A stretch of DNA of 64,000 nucleotides from contig NZ_JAHSTY010000002.1 in NCBI RefSeq assembly GCF_019145355.1, positions 186,001 to 250,000 of the forward strand. Reading direction: 5' to 3'. A program made the position numbers and the translations under genes. Below the pieces are notes generated by a model. It saw only the letters and a list, made by a program, of their open reading frames with translations. It searched no databases and was not told the DNA's origin. Below, in pieces: positions 1-7,745 of the stretch; the first letter of the stretch is position 1; each line of letters begins with the position of its first letter. The DNA comes from Pseudomonas azadiae (GTDB taxonomy: Bacteria; Pseudomonadota; Gammaproteobacteria; Pseudomonadales; Pseudomonadaceae).

Positions 1-1
1 C

Positions 2-1105
2 TATGTGATCTTCGAAGTGCCGAGCAACATGATGCTCTACAAGGTCGGCGCCCGGCGCTGGATCGCGCGGATCATGATGTCGTGGGGGCTCGCCACCGCG
101 GCCATGGTGTTTGTCACGGCTGAATGGCAGTTCTATGTCCTGCGCTTCATCATTGGCGCGATGGAAGCGGGTTTCGCGCCAGGCGTGCTGTATTACCTGA
201 CGCTGTGGTTCCCACAGCACTTCCGTGGGCGGATCACGTCGATGCTGTTCCTCGCGTCAGCCTTTGCCGGGCTGGTGGGCGCGCCGTTCTCCGGGCTGGT
301 GCTGGAGCATCTCGATGGCGTGCTGCAAATGCGTGGCTGGCACTGGTTGTTCCTGCTTGGCGGCTTGCCGTGCGTTGGCCTGGGGTTCATGGTGTTGACG
401 TTGCTCAAGGACCGCATTGAAGACGCCCATTGGTTGAGCCCGGCTGAGAAGACCTTGTTGGCGAGCCGTATTGCCAAGCATGAGCCGAACCAGCATGGGG
501 GCTCGCTGTTGTCGGCGATCCGCATTCCTGGCTTTTTGATGCTGGGCTTTATCTACTTCCTGATCCAGGTAGCGTCGTACGGGCTTAATTTCTGGGCGCC
601 GCAACTGATCCGCAGCGCCGGCACCCAGAGCCCGGTGATGATTGGCCTGCTCACGGCAATTCCTTATGTGTGCGGCGCGATCACGATGGTCGTGATCGGG
701 CGGCTGTCGGACGCCACCGGTGAGCGTCGCAAGTTTGTCTGCGGCTTGGTGGTGCTCGGCGCGCTGGGCTTCTTCAGCGCCGGGATCTTTGCCGACCACA
801 CCACCTTCCTAATCATCGCCCTGGGCATGCTGGGCGCCGGCATCATTGCCTCGATCCCGACCTTCTGGACGCTGCCACCCAAGTTGCTGGCCGGTGCGGG
901 GGCAGGCGCGGCGGGCGGTATTGCGGTGATCAATACCCTCGGTCAATTCGGTGGCATTGTCAGCCCGGTGATGGTGGGGCGGATCAGGGACCTCACCGGC
1001 AGCACCACGCCGGCGCTCTACGTGATCGGCGTGTGCGCGCTGCTGGCGGCGGCGCTGCTGCTGTGGGGGCTGCCGCAGAAGTTGCGCACGCTCGACAAAG
1101 GTTGA
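2..1105 (+). CDS. MFS transporter, anion:cation symporter type (5' end outside window)
   Basis: The open frame runs in from the left edge, so the N-terminus is missing; 367 residues are visible. It begins inside the first transmembrane pair with the VPSN segment usual in the ACS branch of the major facilitator superfamily, followed by the loop motif GARRWIARI and about ten hydrophobic segments. ACS transporters import organic anions such as sugar acids, phthalates or hydroxy acids with protons. The same motif order is seen in the MFS protein at 57129-58454. The stop at 1103-1105 directly abuts the expected stop of the convergent gene at 1106. The substrate cannot be read from the sequence. 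Confidence 0.85.
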   Translation, partial: YVIFEVPSNMMLYKVGARRWIARIMMSWGLATAAMVFVTAEWQFYVLRFIIGAMEAGFAPGVLYYLTLWFPQHFRGRITSMLFLASAFAGLVGAPFSGLVLEHLDGVLQMRGWHWLFLLGGLPCVGLGFMVLTLLKDRIEDAHWLSPAEKTLLASRIAKHEPNQHGGSLLSAIRIPGFLMLGFIYFLIQVASYGLNFWAPQLIRSAGTQSPVMIGLLTAIPYVCGAITMVVIGRLSDATGERRKFVCGLVVLGALGFFSAGIFADHTTFLIIALGMLGAGIIASIPTFWTLPPKLLAGAGAGAAGGIAVINTLGQFGGIVSPVMVGRIRDLTGSTTPALYVIGVCALLAAALLLWGLPQKLRTLDKG

Positions 1106-1595
1106 TCAGCTCGCCGTTGCCAGGGCACGGGCGGGGGGGGGCGCTGAACTGGATCAACACCACCCCGCCGATCAACAACAACGCCCCCAATACCCGGGGC
1201 GTTGTGAGTGGGCGCTCAACCAGGCCGAACAGGCCGAAATGATCCAGCACCAACGACGCCAGGATCTGCCCGGCCATGGCCAAGGCGATAAACCCTGATG
1301 CGCCCAGCTTTGGCAGCAACATCAACGCCAGGGAAATAAAGCACACGCCAAACGCGCCACCGGCCCAGATCCACAGAGGAGCCTGAGTGATGAACGTCAG
1401 GCTCGGCAACGGCAAGCGCAGCGCCAGGATCACCGGCAGCAATACGATTACGCTCACCAGCAGCGACGCCAGGGTGGCCCATAACGGATGGCCGAGGCCG
1501 CGCCCGAGGTTAGCGTTGATCGCACTTTGAAACGGCACCACCGCCCCGGCGATGATCGCCAGCGCCAACGACCCCACCCAATGCAACGTCGTCAT
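1106..1595 (-). pseudogene. YdcZ/DUF606-family DMT transporter with frameshift in a 9-G tract
   Basis: The first ~150 codons encode a five-helix membrane protein of the small YdcZ (DUF606) family, starting at ATG 1595 behind a GGGAGA ribosome site. Near its end the frame meets nine G on the plus strand (1133-1141). As written it reads through to 993, overlapping the convergent MFS gene and adding about 50 Arg/Ala/Pro-rich residues that do not look like the family. With one base fewer the frame would end at TGA 1106-1108, giving 162 aa, a normal family length, with no overlap. The break is therefore either a sequencing slip or a genuine slippage event. The transporter is divergent from the LysR gene at 1664. 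Confidence 0.75.
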
Positions 1596-1663
1596 TTCAG
1601 ATCTCCCAGAGGTTTTGCTGGACTCTAGGCTATTCGTGCGGCAAATTTAAATTCCAAATTATT

Positions 1664-2596
1664 ATGCTTGGCATGCAGCTGATGAATGATCTGCGTCGCA
1701 TCGACCTTAACTTGCTGGTGATCCTCGACGCCTTGCTCAGCGAACAACACGTCACCCGCGCGGCCGAGCGCCTGCACCTGAGCCAGCCGGCGGTCAGCCA
1801 CGCCCTGGCACGTTTGCGTGACTTGCTTGGCGATTCGTTGCTGGTGCGCCAGGGCGGGAGCCTGGTGCCGACCGCTCGCGCACTGGAGTTGGCTACGCCA
1901 CTGGCTGAAGCCCTGGCCCAGGTGCAGGCCCTGCTGGCGCCGAATCGCTTTGATTCTGCTTCAGCCAAGCGCAGATTTCGTGTGGCGATGTCTGACTACA
2001 GCGCGGCGATTTTCCTGCCTGACCTTGTGCGTACGTTGCGCAGTGAAGCGCCGGGTATCGATCTGCAAATCATCCAGGCCAGCCGTGAAGGCATGGTCGA
2101 CGGGGTGGTCAATGGCGACCTCGACCTGGCGGCGGGTGTCTTTCCCGACATCCCCGCCGAATTGCGCACGACGCCGTTGTTCGAAGAACACTACACCTGC
2201 CTTGTGGACCGCAACAGCCTGCCGGCAAGTGGCACGTTGGATCTGCCGACTTACGTGTCACGCCCCCACGTATTACTGGAAATGCGCGGCAGCGGCACGC
2301 CGGAAATCGAGCGGGCGCTGACGGCGATTCGTGAGCGGCGGCATGTGGCGGTCAGCCTGCCGCATTGGGGCGTGGCGCCGCAGTTGATTCAAGGCACCGA
2401 CTTGATCCTCACCGTCTCGTCCCGAGGTTTGCTCAATATCGATCACCGGCACTTGCTGGCGGTACCGCCGCCGTTTCACATTCCATCGTTTGCGTTCGAA
2501 CTGGCCTGGCATGCGCGGCGGGGTGGAGACGCGGGGTTGCAGTGGTTGATCGGGCGGGTGCAGGGAGGGCTTGAAGACGACCGTTCGTCGTATTAA
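1664..2596 (+). CDS. LysR-family transcriptional regulator
   Basis: A 310-aa LysR regulator. The N-terminal winged helix-turn-helix is clear (LRRIDLNLLVILDALL, then SQPAVSHALARLR), with a NodD/PcpR-type N-terminus and a C-terminal substrate-binding domain. No good ribosome site marks the start; ATG codons at 1673 and 1682 are also possible, and 1682 would give the usual MNDLRRIDL beginning. It is divergently placed from the YdcZ-type transporter at 1106-1595, sharing a ~70 bp intergenic region, so that transporter is its likeliest target. The effector is unknown. Confidence 0.88.
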   Translation: MLGMQLMNDLRRIDLNLLVILDALLSEQHVTRAAERLHLSQPAVSHALARLRDLLGDSLLVRQGGSLVPTARALELATPLAEALAQVQALLAPNRFDSASAKRRFRVAMSDYSAAIFLPDLVRTLRSEAPGIDLQIIQASREGMVDGVVNGDLDLAAGVFPDIPAELRTTPLFEEHYTCLVDRNSLPASGTLDLPTYVSRPHVLLEMRGSGTPEIERALTAIRERRHVAVSLPHWGVAPQLIQGTDLILTVSSRGLLNIDHRHLLAVPPPFHIPSFAFELAWHARRGGDAGLQWLIGRVQGGLEDDRSSY

Positions 2597-2688
2597 CAAG
2601 TTTTTTCTAAACCTTTACCGCCCCAAAAATTCGAATTGAGGGCGGGGTGTGCTCTCCCGCACTTATTTTCAGCCTGGAGGAACCCATC

Positions 2689-3216
2689 ATGAGCCGCATG
2701 GCTATCCGGTTACGCACCGCCAGTTTAGCGATGCTGCTGGGCCTCGGCGCCAGCAGTGCTTTCGCCCAGTCGCCCGCAGAATTCATCGAGCAGGCTTCGG
2801 CCAAAGGCATGGCCGATATCGAAACCAGCCGCATGGCCCACGCCAAAACCTCGTCTCAGGAAATCAAGGATTACACCATCGAGGTGATCAACGAGCGGAC
2901 CCTGGCCAACCAGCATCTGGCAGCCATTGCCAAGAAGCTCGACCTGCCCGTGGCACCGCGGGAAAAGATCGTTGATAAGGCCGAAACCCTGATGCCCGAA
3001 CTCAAGGACGGCGACTCCTTTGACGCGGCCTACACCGCGCAGCAGGTCAAGGAAAACGAAGACGCCATCGCCTTGTTCAAACAGGAAGGTGCGGCGTCGA
3101 GTGTGCCGGAAATAAAGGCCCTGGTGGACGAGACGCTGCCCAAGCTGGAAGAGCGTCTACAGAAAGCCCGCGCATTGGCGTCGACCTACGGCAAAAGTCA
3201 TCAAGGCGACGGTTAA
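2689..3216 (+). CDS. DUF4142-domain exported protein
   Basis: A 175-aa protein with a signal peptide (hydrophobic core LAMLLGLGASSAFA) and a helical DUF4142 domain, a ferritin-like fold found in many exported proteins of unknown function. The start at 2689 has a strong GGAGG at 2677-2681; an upstream in-frame start at 2647 is less likely because it precedes this site. It is a single gene followed by a strong bidirectional terminator. Helices rich in Glu/Lys/Ala fill residues 25-170. A periplasmic location is inferred from the signal peptide. The function is not known. Confidence 0.82.
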   Translation: MSRMAIRLRTASLAMLLGLGASSAFAQSPAEFIEQASAKGMADIETSRMAHAKTSSQEIKDYTIEVINERTLANQHLAAIAKKLDLPVAPREKIVDKAETLMPELKDGDSFDAAYTAQQVKENEDAIALFKQEGAASSVPEIKALVDETLPKLEERLQKARALASTYGKSHQGDG

Positions 3217-3230
3217 CGTTTATCAGAATG

Positions 3231-3268
3231 AAAAACGGCGGTTGGATCAACTCCAACCGCCGTTTTTT
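3231..3268. terminator. Bidirectional rho-independent terminator
   Basis: A perfect stem (AACGGCGGTTGGA paired with TCCAACCGCCGTT) with a 5-nt loop, flanked by A and T runs. It lies between the converging genes 2689-3216 (+) and 3267-3692 (-) and can serve both. Confidence 0.92.
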
Positions 3269-3692
3269 ATGCCTGGTTCAAATCGGTTTTGCTTGGCGCG
3301 GCATCGTCTGCGGCGTGGCCACAACTGCTGTTGAGGTTCACGGTGCCGGCCTTGCCGATGCTGCGGTATTCCTGGCGCAGTTTTTCCAGTTCCTTGCGAT
3401 CCAGCCCGTCCAGGCTGAGCACGGCATTCTGCGCATCCTTGGACACCCGCAATAGCTCGTCGATCTTGATGTGCAGGATGTCGTTGTCGCGGTTCTGCGT
3501 ATTCTGGATCAGGAACACCATCAGGAACGTGATGATGGTCGTCGAGGTGTTGATGATCAATTGCCAGGTGTCGTTGTAGTGGAAATAAGGCCCGCTCAAG
3601 CTCCACGCAAGGATCAGCGCCACCGCCGCGTAGAACGTGCGTGGGCTGCCTGCCCAGCGGGACAGGGATTGGGAGACTGCGGAGAATTTCAT
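3267..3692 (-). CDS. Low-affinity iron permease-family membrane protein
   Basis: A 141-aa protein with two membrane helices (about residues 20-35 and 45-65). The second contains INTSTTIITFLMVFLIQNTQNRD, the signature of the bacterial low-affinity iron permease family (PF04120), followed by a cytoplasmic coiled-coil tail (IKIDELLRVSKDAQ). The name comes from a fungal relation; an iron transport role in bacteria is unproven. The start at 3692 follows an AAGAGG ribosome site. It is transcribed alone and ends in the shared terminator at 3231-3268. Confidence 0.8.
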   Translation of the reverse strand: MKFSAVSQSLSRWAGSPRTFYAAVALILAWSLSGPYFHYNDTWQLIINTSTTIITFLMVFLIQNTQNRDNDILHIKIDELLRVSKDAQNAVLSLDGLDRKELEKLRQEYRSIGKAGTVNLNSSCGHAADDAAPSKTDLNQA

Positions 3693-3798
3693 GACCGTTT
3701 TTTCCTCTTGAAGGGGTGATGAAATAATGGACCGCAGGGACTCTTTGAAATTTCTTTTTACATTTGCTCCACGACAATGCCGTACATCGCCTGCCGAC

Positions 3799-4299
3799 TT
3801 AAAAGGCCAGTTCGGCCTGACCGAAGCCTTCGAGCGCCAGCAGGTACTGCTTGGCTGCCAGGCCCCCGGCGAACCCGGTCAGCCCGCCCGACGCGCCGAT
3901 GACCCGGTGGCACGGCGCAATGATCGAGATTGGATTGCGCCCATTGGCTGCGCCCACTGCGCGTACGGCATTCGGGTTGCCGATCTGTCGGGCAATCTGG
4001 CTGTAGCTGCGGGTTTCGCCAAAGGGAATCGTCAGCAACGCTTGCCAGACTTGTTTCTGGAACGCGGTGCCGGTGAAGTCCAATTCCAGCTCGAAACGGT
4101 CGCGGCTACCGGCAAAATACTCTTGCAACTGGCGTTCGGTTTCCAACAGCACCGGGTTGCCATTGGCCTCGCGCAATTCACCCAGGCGCACACGGTTGGC
4201 GCGCTCTGTTTCCCACAGGATGGCGCCGAGTTTGCCATTGCGCGCCACTAGGGTGAGTTGGCCAACAGGGGAGGGCATGAGCGTGTATTCGCAGGGCAT
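3799..4299 (-). CDS. ogt: Methylated-DNA--protein-cysteine methyltransferase
   Basis: A 166-aa suicide DNA-repair enzyme that takes the methyl group from O6-methylguanine onto its own cysteine. The active-site motif PCHRV is at residues 129-133 (Cys130), preceded by the DNA-binding helix (FGETRSYSQIARQIGNPNAVRAVG) with the arginine finger. Length and domain order match Ogt, without the Ada regulatory domain. Ordinary single gene, convergent to nothing close. Confidence 0.95.
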   Translation of the reverse strand: MPCEYTLMPSPVGQLTLVARNGKLGAILWETERANRVRLGELREANGNPVLLETERQLQEYFAGSRDRFELELDFTGTAFQKQVWQALLTIPFGETRSYSQIARQIGNPNAVRAVGAANGRNPISIIAPCHRVIGASGGLTGFAGGLAAKQYLLALEGFGQAELAF

Positions 4300-4387
4300 G
4301 GGCTTATTCCTTGAAGAGGTGCGTTGCCACTATCCAACGTACGAACCTGGCGTAAAAGCTGTTTCTTGCGGTGAAATTCCGTAACCG

Positions 4388-4711
4388 TTAGAAACGCCCG
4401 TAGTACCACCAGCTCGACCCATATAGTCGGGCGAGTATGAAGACGAACCAGATTATGGAAGCCGTCCCCATTGCGACCAGCGAGAGCAAATTGAGCAGCG
4501 CCATAAGGGTCGCGCCGATTGCCAGGCTTCGACTGGTATGCTGCCACGCGTACCATGCGCCATAGAGGGATCCCCCAACGGTGGCTATCGCTACATAGCG
4601 GCCCAGGCCTAAAGGAGCCCGCATCAGTGGGAGCAACAGCGGGATGATCAGTACCAGCGCCACGACTTTTCTGAACGCCTGCGTCGACGTTTTTTGTGTA
4701 TGGGGGAGCAT
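4388..4711 (-). CDS. Small hypothetical inner-membrane protein
   Basis: A 107-aa protein with three to four hydrophobic helices (about residues 14-30, 38-56, 66-90) and an aromatic, glycine-containing C-terminus (YGSSWWYYGRF). ATG 4711 has a well-placed GGAGGA ribosome site, which supports real translation. No family was recognised. It lies downstream of hicAB on the same strand, but a 77-bp gap separates it from hicB. Confidence 0.65.
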   Translation of the reverse strand: MLPHTQKTSTQAFRKVVALVLIIPLLLPLMRAPLGLGRYVAIATVGGSLYGAWYAWQHTSRSLAIGATLMALLNLLSLVAMGTASIIWFVFILARLYGSSWWYYGRF

Positions 4712-4788
4712 TCTGGTTGGTCCTCCGGCGGCCAGGTATTTCCCATACTGATAGGCGACTTTTCTAATGTTTGTAGGGATTGGCTTAA

Positions 4789-5199
4789 TCAGTGCTCCTG
4801 CTGGAGCACCTTCAACGCTGCCGACGCCAGGAACCCTGAGCGGCTTTTTTCTTCGGGATGGTGCAATACATATTCATCGATGCGGTTGAGCAGGTACCCA
4901 GGCAGCGTGATATTGAGCTTCTGCGCCTTGCCCAGGTACTTGGTGACATCGATGTCCACCACGGCCCACGTGCAGCCTGCGTACTGGGGGTTGGCGGCAT
5001 GCAAGGTGACCTTTTGCGCGCTGGGAATCGGCGCGCCGTCTTCCGCGAGGAGCTCGAAGTGCCCCTCGATGGCTTCGCGGGCCATCGCCATGGCGTCGTC
5101 CAGGTCGTCGCCGGCGGAGAAGCAGCCTGGAATATCCGGCACCTCCACGCCCCATGCGTGATCGTCGTCACCGGTTGAAATTGCAATCGGGTAAAGCAT
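4789..5199 (-). CDS. hicB: HicB-family antitoxin
   Basis: A 136-aa type II antitoxin. The N-terminal HicB partial RNase-H fold is seen in the motif WGVEVPDIPGCFSAGDDLDDA followed by an acidic helix; the C-terminal part (LNITLPGYLLNRIDEYV...SRSGFLASAALKVL) is a ribbon-helix-helix DNA-binding domain, so it probably autorepresses the operon. It starts 22 bp after hicA on the same strand with a GAGGAGG ribosome site. Confidence 0.93.
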   Translation of the reverse strand: MLYPIAISTGDDDHAWGVEVPDIPGCFSAGDDLDDAMAMAREAIEGHFELLAEDGAPIPSAQKVTLHAANPQYAGCTWAVVDIDVTKYLGKAQKLNITLPGYLLNRIDEYVLHHPEEKSRSGFLASAALKVLQQEH

Positions 5200-5221
5200 G
5201 TCTGTTGTCCTCCTCGGACGG

Positions 5222-5404
5222 TTAACTCAACAGAGCCTGTTTCAAAATGCTCTTGGCTGTCTTGTCCAGCAGGTCCTTCTTTGGATGAGGAATCGTTACC
5301 AGCCCCGGTTTCGTCGGATGCTTGAAGTGGTGATGACTGCCTCTGATGCGCGCCAGGTACCAACCGTCCGCAACGATGTGACCTATCAAATATCGGCTAT
5401 CCAC
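5222..5404 (-). CDS. hicA: HicA-family mRNA interferase toxin
   Basis: A 60-aa toxin of the HicA family, a double-stranded-RNA-binding fold that cleaves mRNA. The core GSHHHFKHPTKPGLVTIPHP carries the catalytic histidine region. It starts with GTG at 5404 behind a near-perfect AAGGAGGTG ribosome site, and precedes hicB, the usual toxin-first order for this family. All recognisable parts are intact, so the pair is probably functional. Confidence 0.93.
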   Translation of the reverse strand: MDSRYLIGHIVADGWYLARIRGSHHHFKHPTKPGLVTIPHPKKDLLDKTAKSILKQALLS

Positions 5405-5572
5405 AGCACCTCCTTGTGGTGTGTGATGGTGGCGACTATAACCACTTGATTAAAATTATCAACACTCTACCTACCGGTGGTCGATGACCAGCAGTTCAAT
5501 AGGCGGTAAATGCAGTGTATGAGCGGCCAGGAATGGCGCCGGAGAGAGGTATTGCGGGGTTTTACGAAGGCG

Positions 5573-6220
5573 TTACCGGGTGTGTAGGGATCGCGCAATG
5601 ACGGCGAGAAAGGCATCAACCAGAACACTTTTTGTTTCAGATCGAGTCAGTACCAAAAGCTGCGCACACGCATCCCGTTCCACCAACGGCCTGTACGTCA
5701 CGCCTTTATTCATCAAGCTCTGCGTGCATTCCGGCACCAAGGCCACGCCTTGCCCAGCCGCCACCAGCGCAATGATCGAGGTGACCTGCCGTCCGGTTGG
5801 CCCTGGGCGCAGGGGCAGCCCATGGCGCCGGTAAAGCTGTTCGATGGACGTGTTGAGCCCCGACCCATAGTCGGCAGGAAACAGTATCAACGGGTAGGCG
5901 CTCAGCTGTGCCAGGTTGACGCTTGGCTGACTGGCCAGTGAGCTGTCGCTGGACACGGCGGCCACCAGCCTCTCTTCGCCCAAGGACAGTGCTTGCACCT
6001 CTTCACCCTGCGGCGACAGGCGACTCAACCCGACATCCAGCCGCCCATCCGCCACCTGTGCGCCGAGGCTGCCGGAGGCGCACTCCCCCAAGGTCAATTG
6101 CACATCGGGAAAGCGTTGGGCAAACGCCTGGATCGCCTGGCTGAACAGGTCCGACAAGGCAATGAGCGGGCCCAGGCGTTGTGAAGGCTCACTGGCGCGT
6201 GTTTTTGAACCTTGCGGCAT
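5573..6220 (-). pseudogene. LysR-family regulator lacking its DNA-binding domain (5'-truncated)
   Basis: 215 residues covering only the LysR substrate-binding domain (from ALSDLFSQAIQAFAQRFPDVQLTLGE to the C-terminus). The ~85-residue winged helix-turn-helix is absent and nothing like it lies upstream; the sequence beyond 6240 changes into the leader of the DUF6124-like gene. The truncation therefore coincides with the edge of that unit. Without its DNA-binding domain it cannot act as an ordinary LysR regulator. Confidence 0.8.
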
Positions 6221-6299
6221 TGCCTACACAACGATCAGAATCGTCTGAGTTGTGCGCCTTGGGCGACCTCTTTAAGGTTCGTCTGCCGCTGCCCATCAG

Positions 6300-6505
6300 C
6301 GGTCGGGTTTAGTAGCCCGATGAAAATTTATCCGGCGTACGGCTGTCCTTATTTGTCAGGCATTTCATGCCTGTGCTTATTGGTAGTTGTACGTAGGGCG
6401 TCTTCGGGCGCGCCGGTTTTTTCGGATGAATTTTCCCGGTCTACTAACCTGCGTACAGCTGCCACCCTAACCCTTCGGGTGGCGGTCCTTATCGAGGATC
6501 AACAG
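6300..6505 (+). ncRNA. Structured 5' leader of DUF6124-like gene, copy A
   Basis: The 5' leader shares three blocks with a second leader at 39351-39560: 6300-6325, 6396-6417 and 6436-6467. Block 1 (TTAGTAGCCCG) pairs with block 3 (CGGTCTACTAA) over ~120 nt with one mismatch. In copy B both partners have changed together. Block 2 forms a GCGTC-UUCG-GGCGC hairpin. Other hairpins are CAGGCAT/ATGCCTG at 6357-6373 and GCCACCC/GGGTGGC at 6461-6483 just before the gene. The GAGG ribosome site lies after the last hairpin. Whether it is a cis-regulator or an independent RNA is unknown. Confidence 0.65.
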
Positions 6506-6745
6506 ATGTGTAATGACTCATGTAATCCATCCGTAAAACTCTTCAGCGTCCGTCCCGAAGCCAACACCGAAGCGTTGCTCGCCAACGCCTATGAAACCAT
6601 CGCTGGCGCCGGGGCCATGACCAATGAGTTCGCCGAAACCCTGCCTTCCCAACAGCGCTACCTGGCCCTGGCCATCCAGCAAATGATCGAGTTGGGGCTG
6701 ATGCTGGTGGAAGCGGCGCAAGACCGCGTGGACCGCGCCGCGTAA
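6506..6745 (+). CDS. DUF6124/DUF3077-like small protein
   Basis: A 79-aa protein starting at ATG 6506 behind GAGG. The core KLFSVRPEANTEALLANAYETIAGA followed by two helices (RYLALAIQQMIELGLMLVEAA) matches the small helical proteins annotated DUF3077/DUF6124 that are abundant in Pseudomonas and have no known function. The long in-frame extension upstream to 6212 is leader RNA, not protein. A decayed relative lies at 39565-39833 behind the same leader type. Confidence 0.7.
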   Translation: MCNDSCNPSVKLFSVRPEANTEALLANAYETIAGAGAMTNEFAETLPSQQRYLALAIQQMIELGLMLVEAAQDRVDRAA

Positions 6746-6825
6746 GTCATTTCGCGCAGTGCCCAGGCTTGCCTTCCCAGGCCGCCCATACCAAGGGGGA
6801 GGGGAGCCAGAAAACGCCACGCCCC

Positions 6826-7131
6826 TTAAAGGGACGAGGCCAGCGTAAAGGGAATGCGCAGGGCGCCGATCGGCCCTTCCCGAACACCGCACATTTCATC
6901 GTGCACGCACTGCTGCACCAGCACGCAGGGAAACGGCGGGACCCGTTGCAACAAGTCGCGCAAATGCGTGGTGGAGCCGATGCGCAGCGGCTTGGCATCA
7001 TCGCCCAGCAACGTCACCACGCCGTGATCGAGCCTGACGCGCGCGATGTAGAAGCCACCCTCCAGCGACAACAACTCCAGCTCACGAACTTCTCCTTTTA
7101 CCGCCGATTCAGTCAACATTTGCACATTCAT
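6826..7131 (-). CDS. DUF6482-like hypothetical protein
   Basis: A 101-aa soluble protein with a beta-rich core (LELLSLEGGFYIARVRLDHG) typical of the small Pseudomonas DUF6482 group. ATG 7131 has a GAGGTGA ribosome site. Convergent with the DUF6124-like gene. No signal peptide or membrane segment; function unknown. Confidence 0.68.
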   Translation of the reverse strand: MNVQMLTESAVKGEVRELELLSLEGGFYIARVRLDHGVVTLLGDDAKPLRIGSTTHLRDLLQRVPPFPCVLVQQCVHDEMCGVREGPIGALRIPFTLASSL

Positions 7132-7251
7132 GATTCACCTCAATGCGGGTCATTTCACCGTCCGACGACTGATTGGAAAGATACTTGTACAAAAATACTG
7201 ATTTGTACAGGTTGGCGGGCGAGCGACTGATGTGCCTTAAATCGCAGCCAT

Positions 7252-7283
7252 AAAAAAACCGGCCACAAAGGACCGGTTTTTTA
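7252..7283 (-). terminator. Rho-independent terminator after tRNA-Gly
   Basis: AAAAACCGGTCC paired with GGCCGGTTTTTTT around a short loop, reading downstream of the minus-strand tRNA-Gly. A and T runs flank both sides. Confidence 0.85.
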
Positions 7284-7326
7284 TGCATCCCCGTCAAGAT
7301 AACCTGACATGGAACGAGAATCTGAG

Positions 7327-7400
7327 TGGAGCGGGTAGAGGGAATCGAACCCTCAACTAAAGCTTGGGAAGCTTTCGTTTTGCCACTAAACTATACCCGC
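7327..7400 (-). tRNA. tRNA-Gly (CCC anticodon)
   Basis: A complete 74-nt cloverleaf including encoded CCA. The acceptor is GCGGGTA paired with TACCCGC, the anticodon stem AAAGC/GCTTT encloses loop TTCCCAA (anticodon CCC), and the T-arm contains GGTTCGAATCC. It is followed by the terminator at 7252-7283. Confidence 0.96.
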
Positions 7401-7504
7401 TCAGAGCGGCTGACTTTGTACCAGATGTTCGCCTGGATTTGAAGTTTTTCTTCAAAAATGTGTGGGTTGAGGCGCTTCAGGCACTCCTTAGTGGTGCTAT
7501 CGCA

Positions 7505-7697
7505 GCATAGGTATCTACACATTTTTTGTAGTGAGCGGGCTTGTCCCGCGCTGGGCTGAAGCGGCCCCAAACCAGGCGAATTGGGTTTGTCTGAAACTGC
7601 GCGGCGTCTTTATTGGGGCGGCTTCGCCACCCAGCGCGGGACAAGCCCGCTCACTACAGGGAATTGTCAGCCTCTGAAAGTTGTATAGATACCTATG
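7505..7697. repeat. Short inverted repeat enclosing a REPIN
   Basis: GCATAGGTATCTACA at 7505-7519 is matched in reverse by TGTATAGATACCTATG ending at 7697, one extra base in the right arm. Between them sits the REPIN at 7528-7658. A different REP-like word (GGCTATCGCAGGCAAGCCAG) follows from 7697, so two palindromic repeat families appear nested. Confidence 0.6.
7528..7658. repeat. REPIN-like palindromic element, copy 1
   Basis: 131 bp bounded by GTAGTGAGCGGGCTTGTCCC and its reverse complement. It contains inner inverted sequence (GGCTGAAGCGGCCCCAAACC / GGGGCGGCTTCGCCACC). The same layout occurs at 32931, 39887 and 62437. Such REP doublets are mobilised by RAYT transposases encoded elsewhere; none is in this window. 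Confidence 0.88.
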
Positions 7698-7745
7698 GCT
7701 ATCGCAGGCAAGCCAGCTCCCACCGTGCCAGCGGAAAACCGCGTT

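Noticed and set aside
993..1105. Real C-terminal extension of the YdcZ-type transporter
   Set aside because: The added Arg/Ala/Pro stretch begins right after a 9-base homopolymer and overlaps the MFS gene; a frameshift is simpler.
7528..7658. CRISPR or insertion sequence
   Set aside because: The element is a single palindromic unit with no spacers, no repeat array and no transposase; it fits a REPIN.
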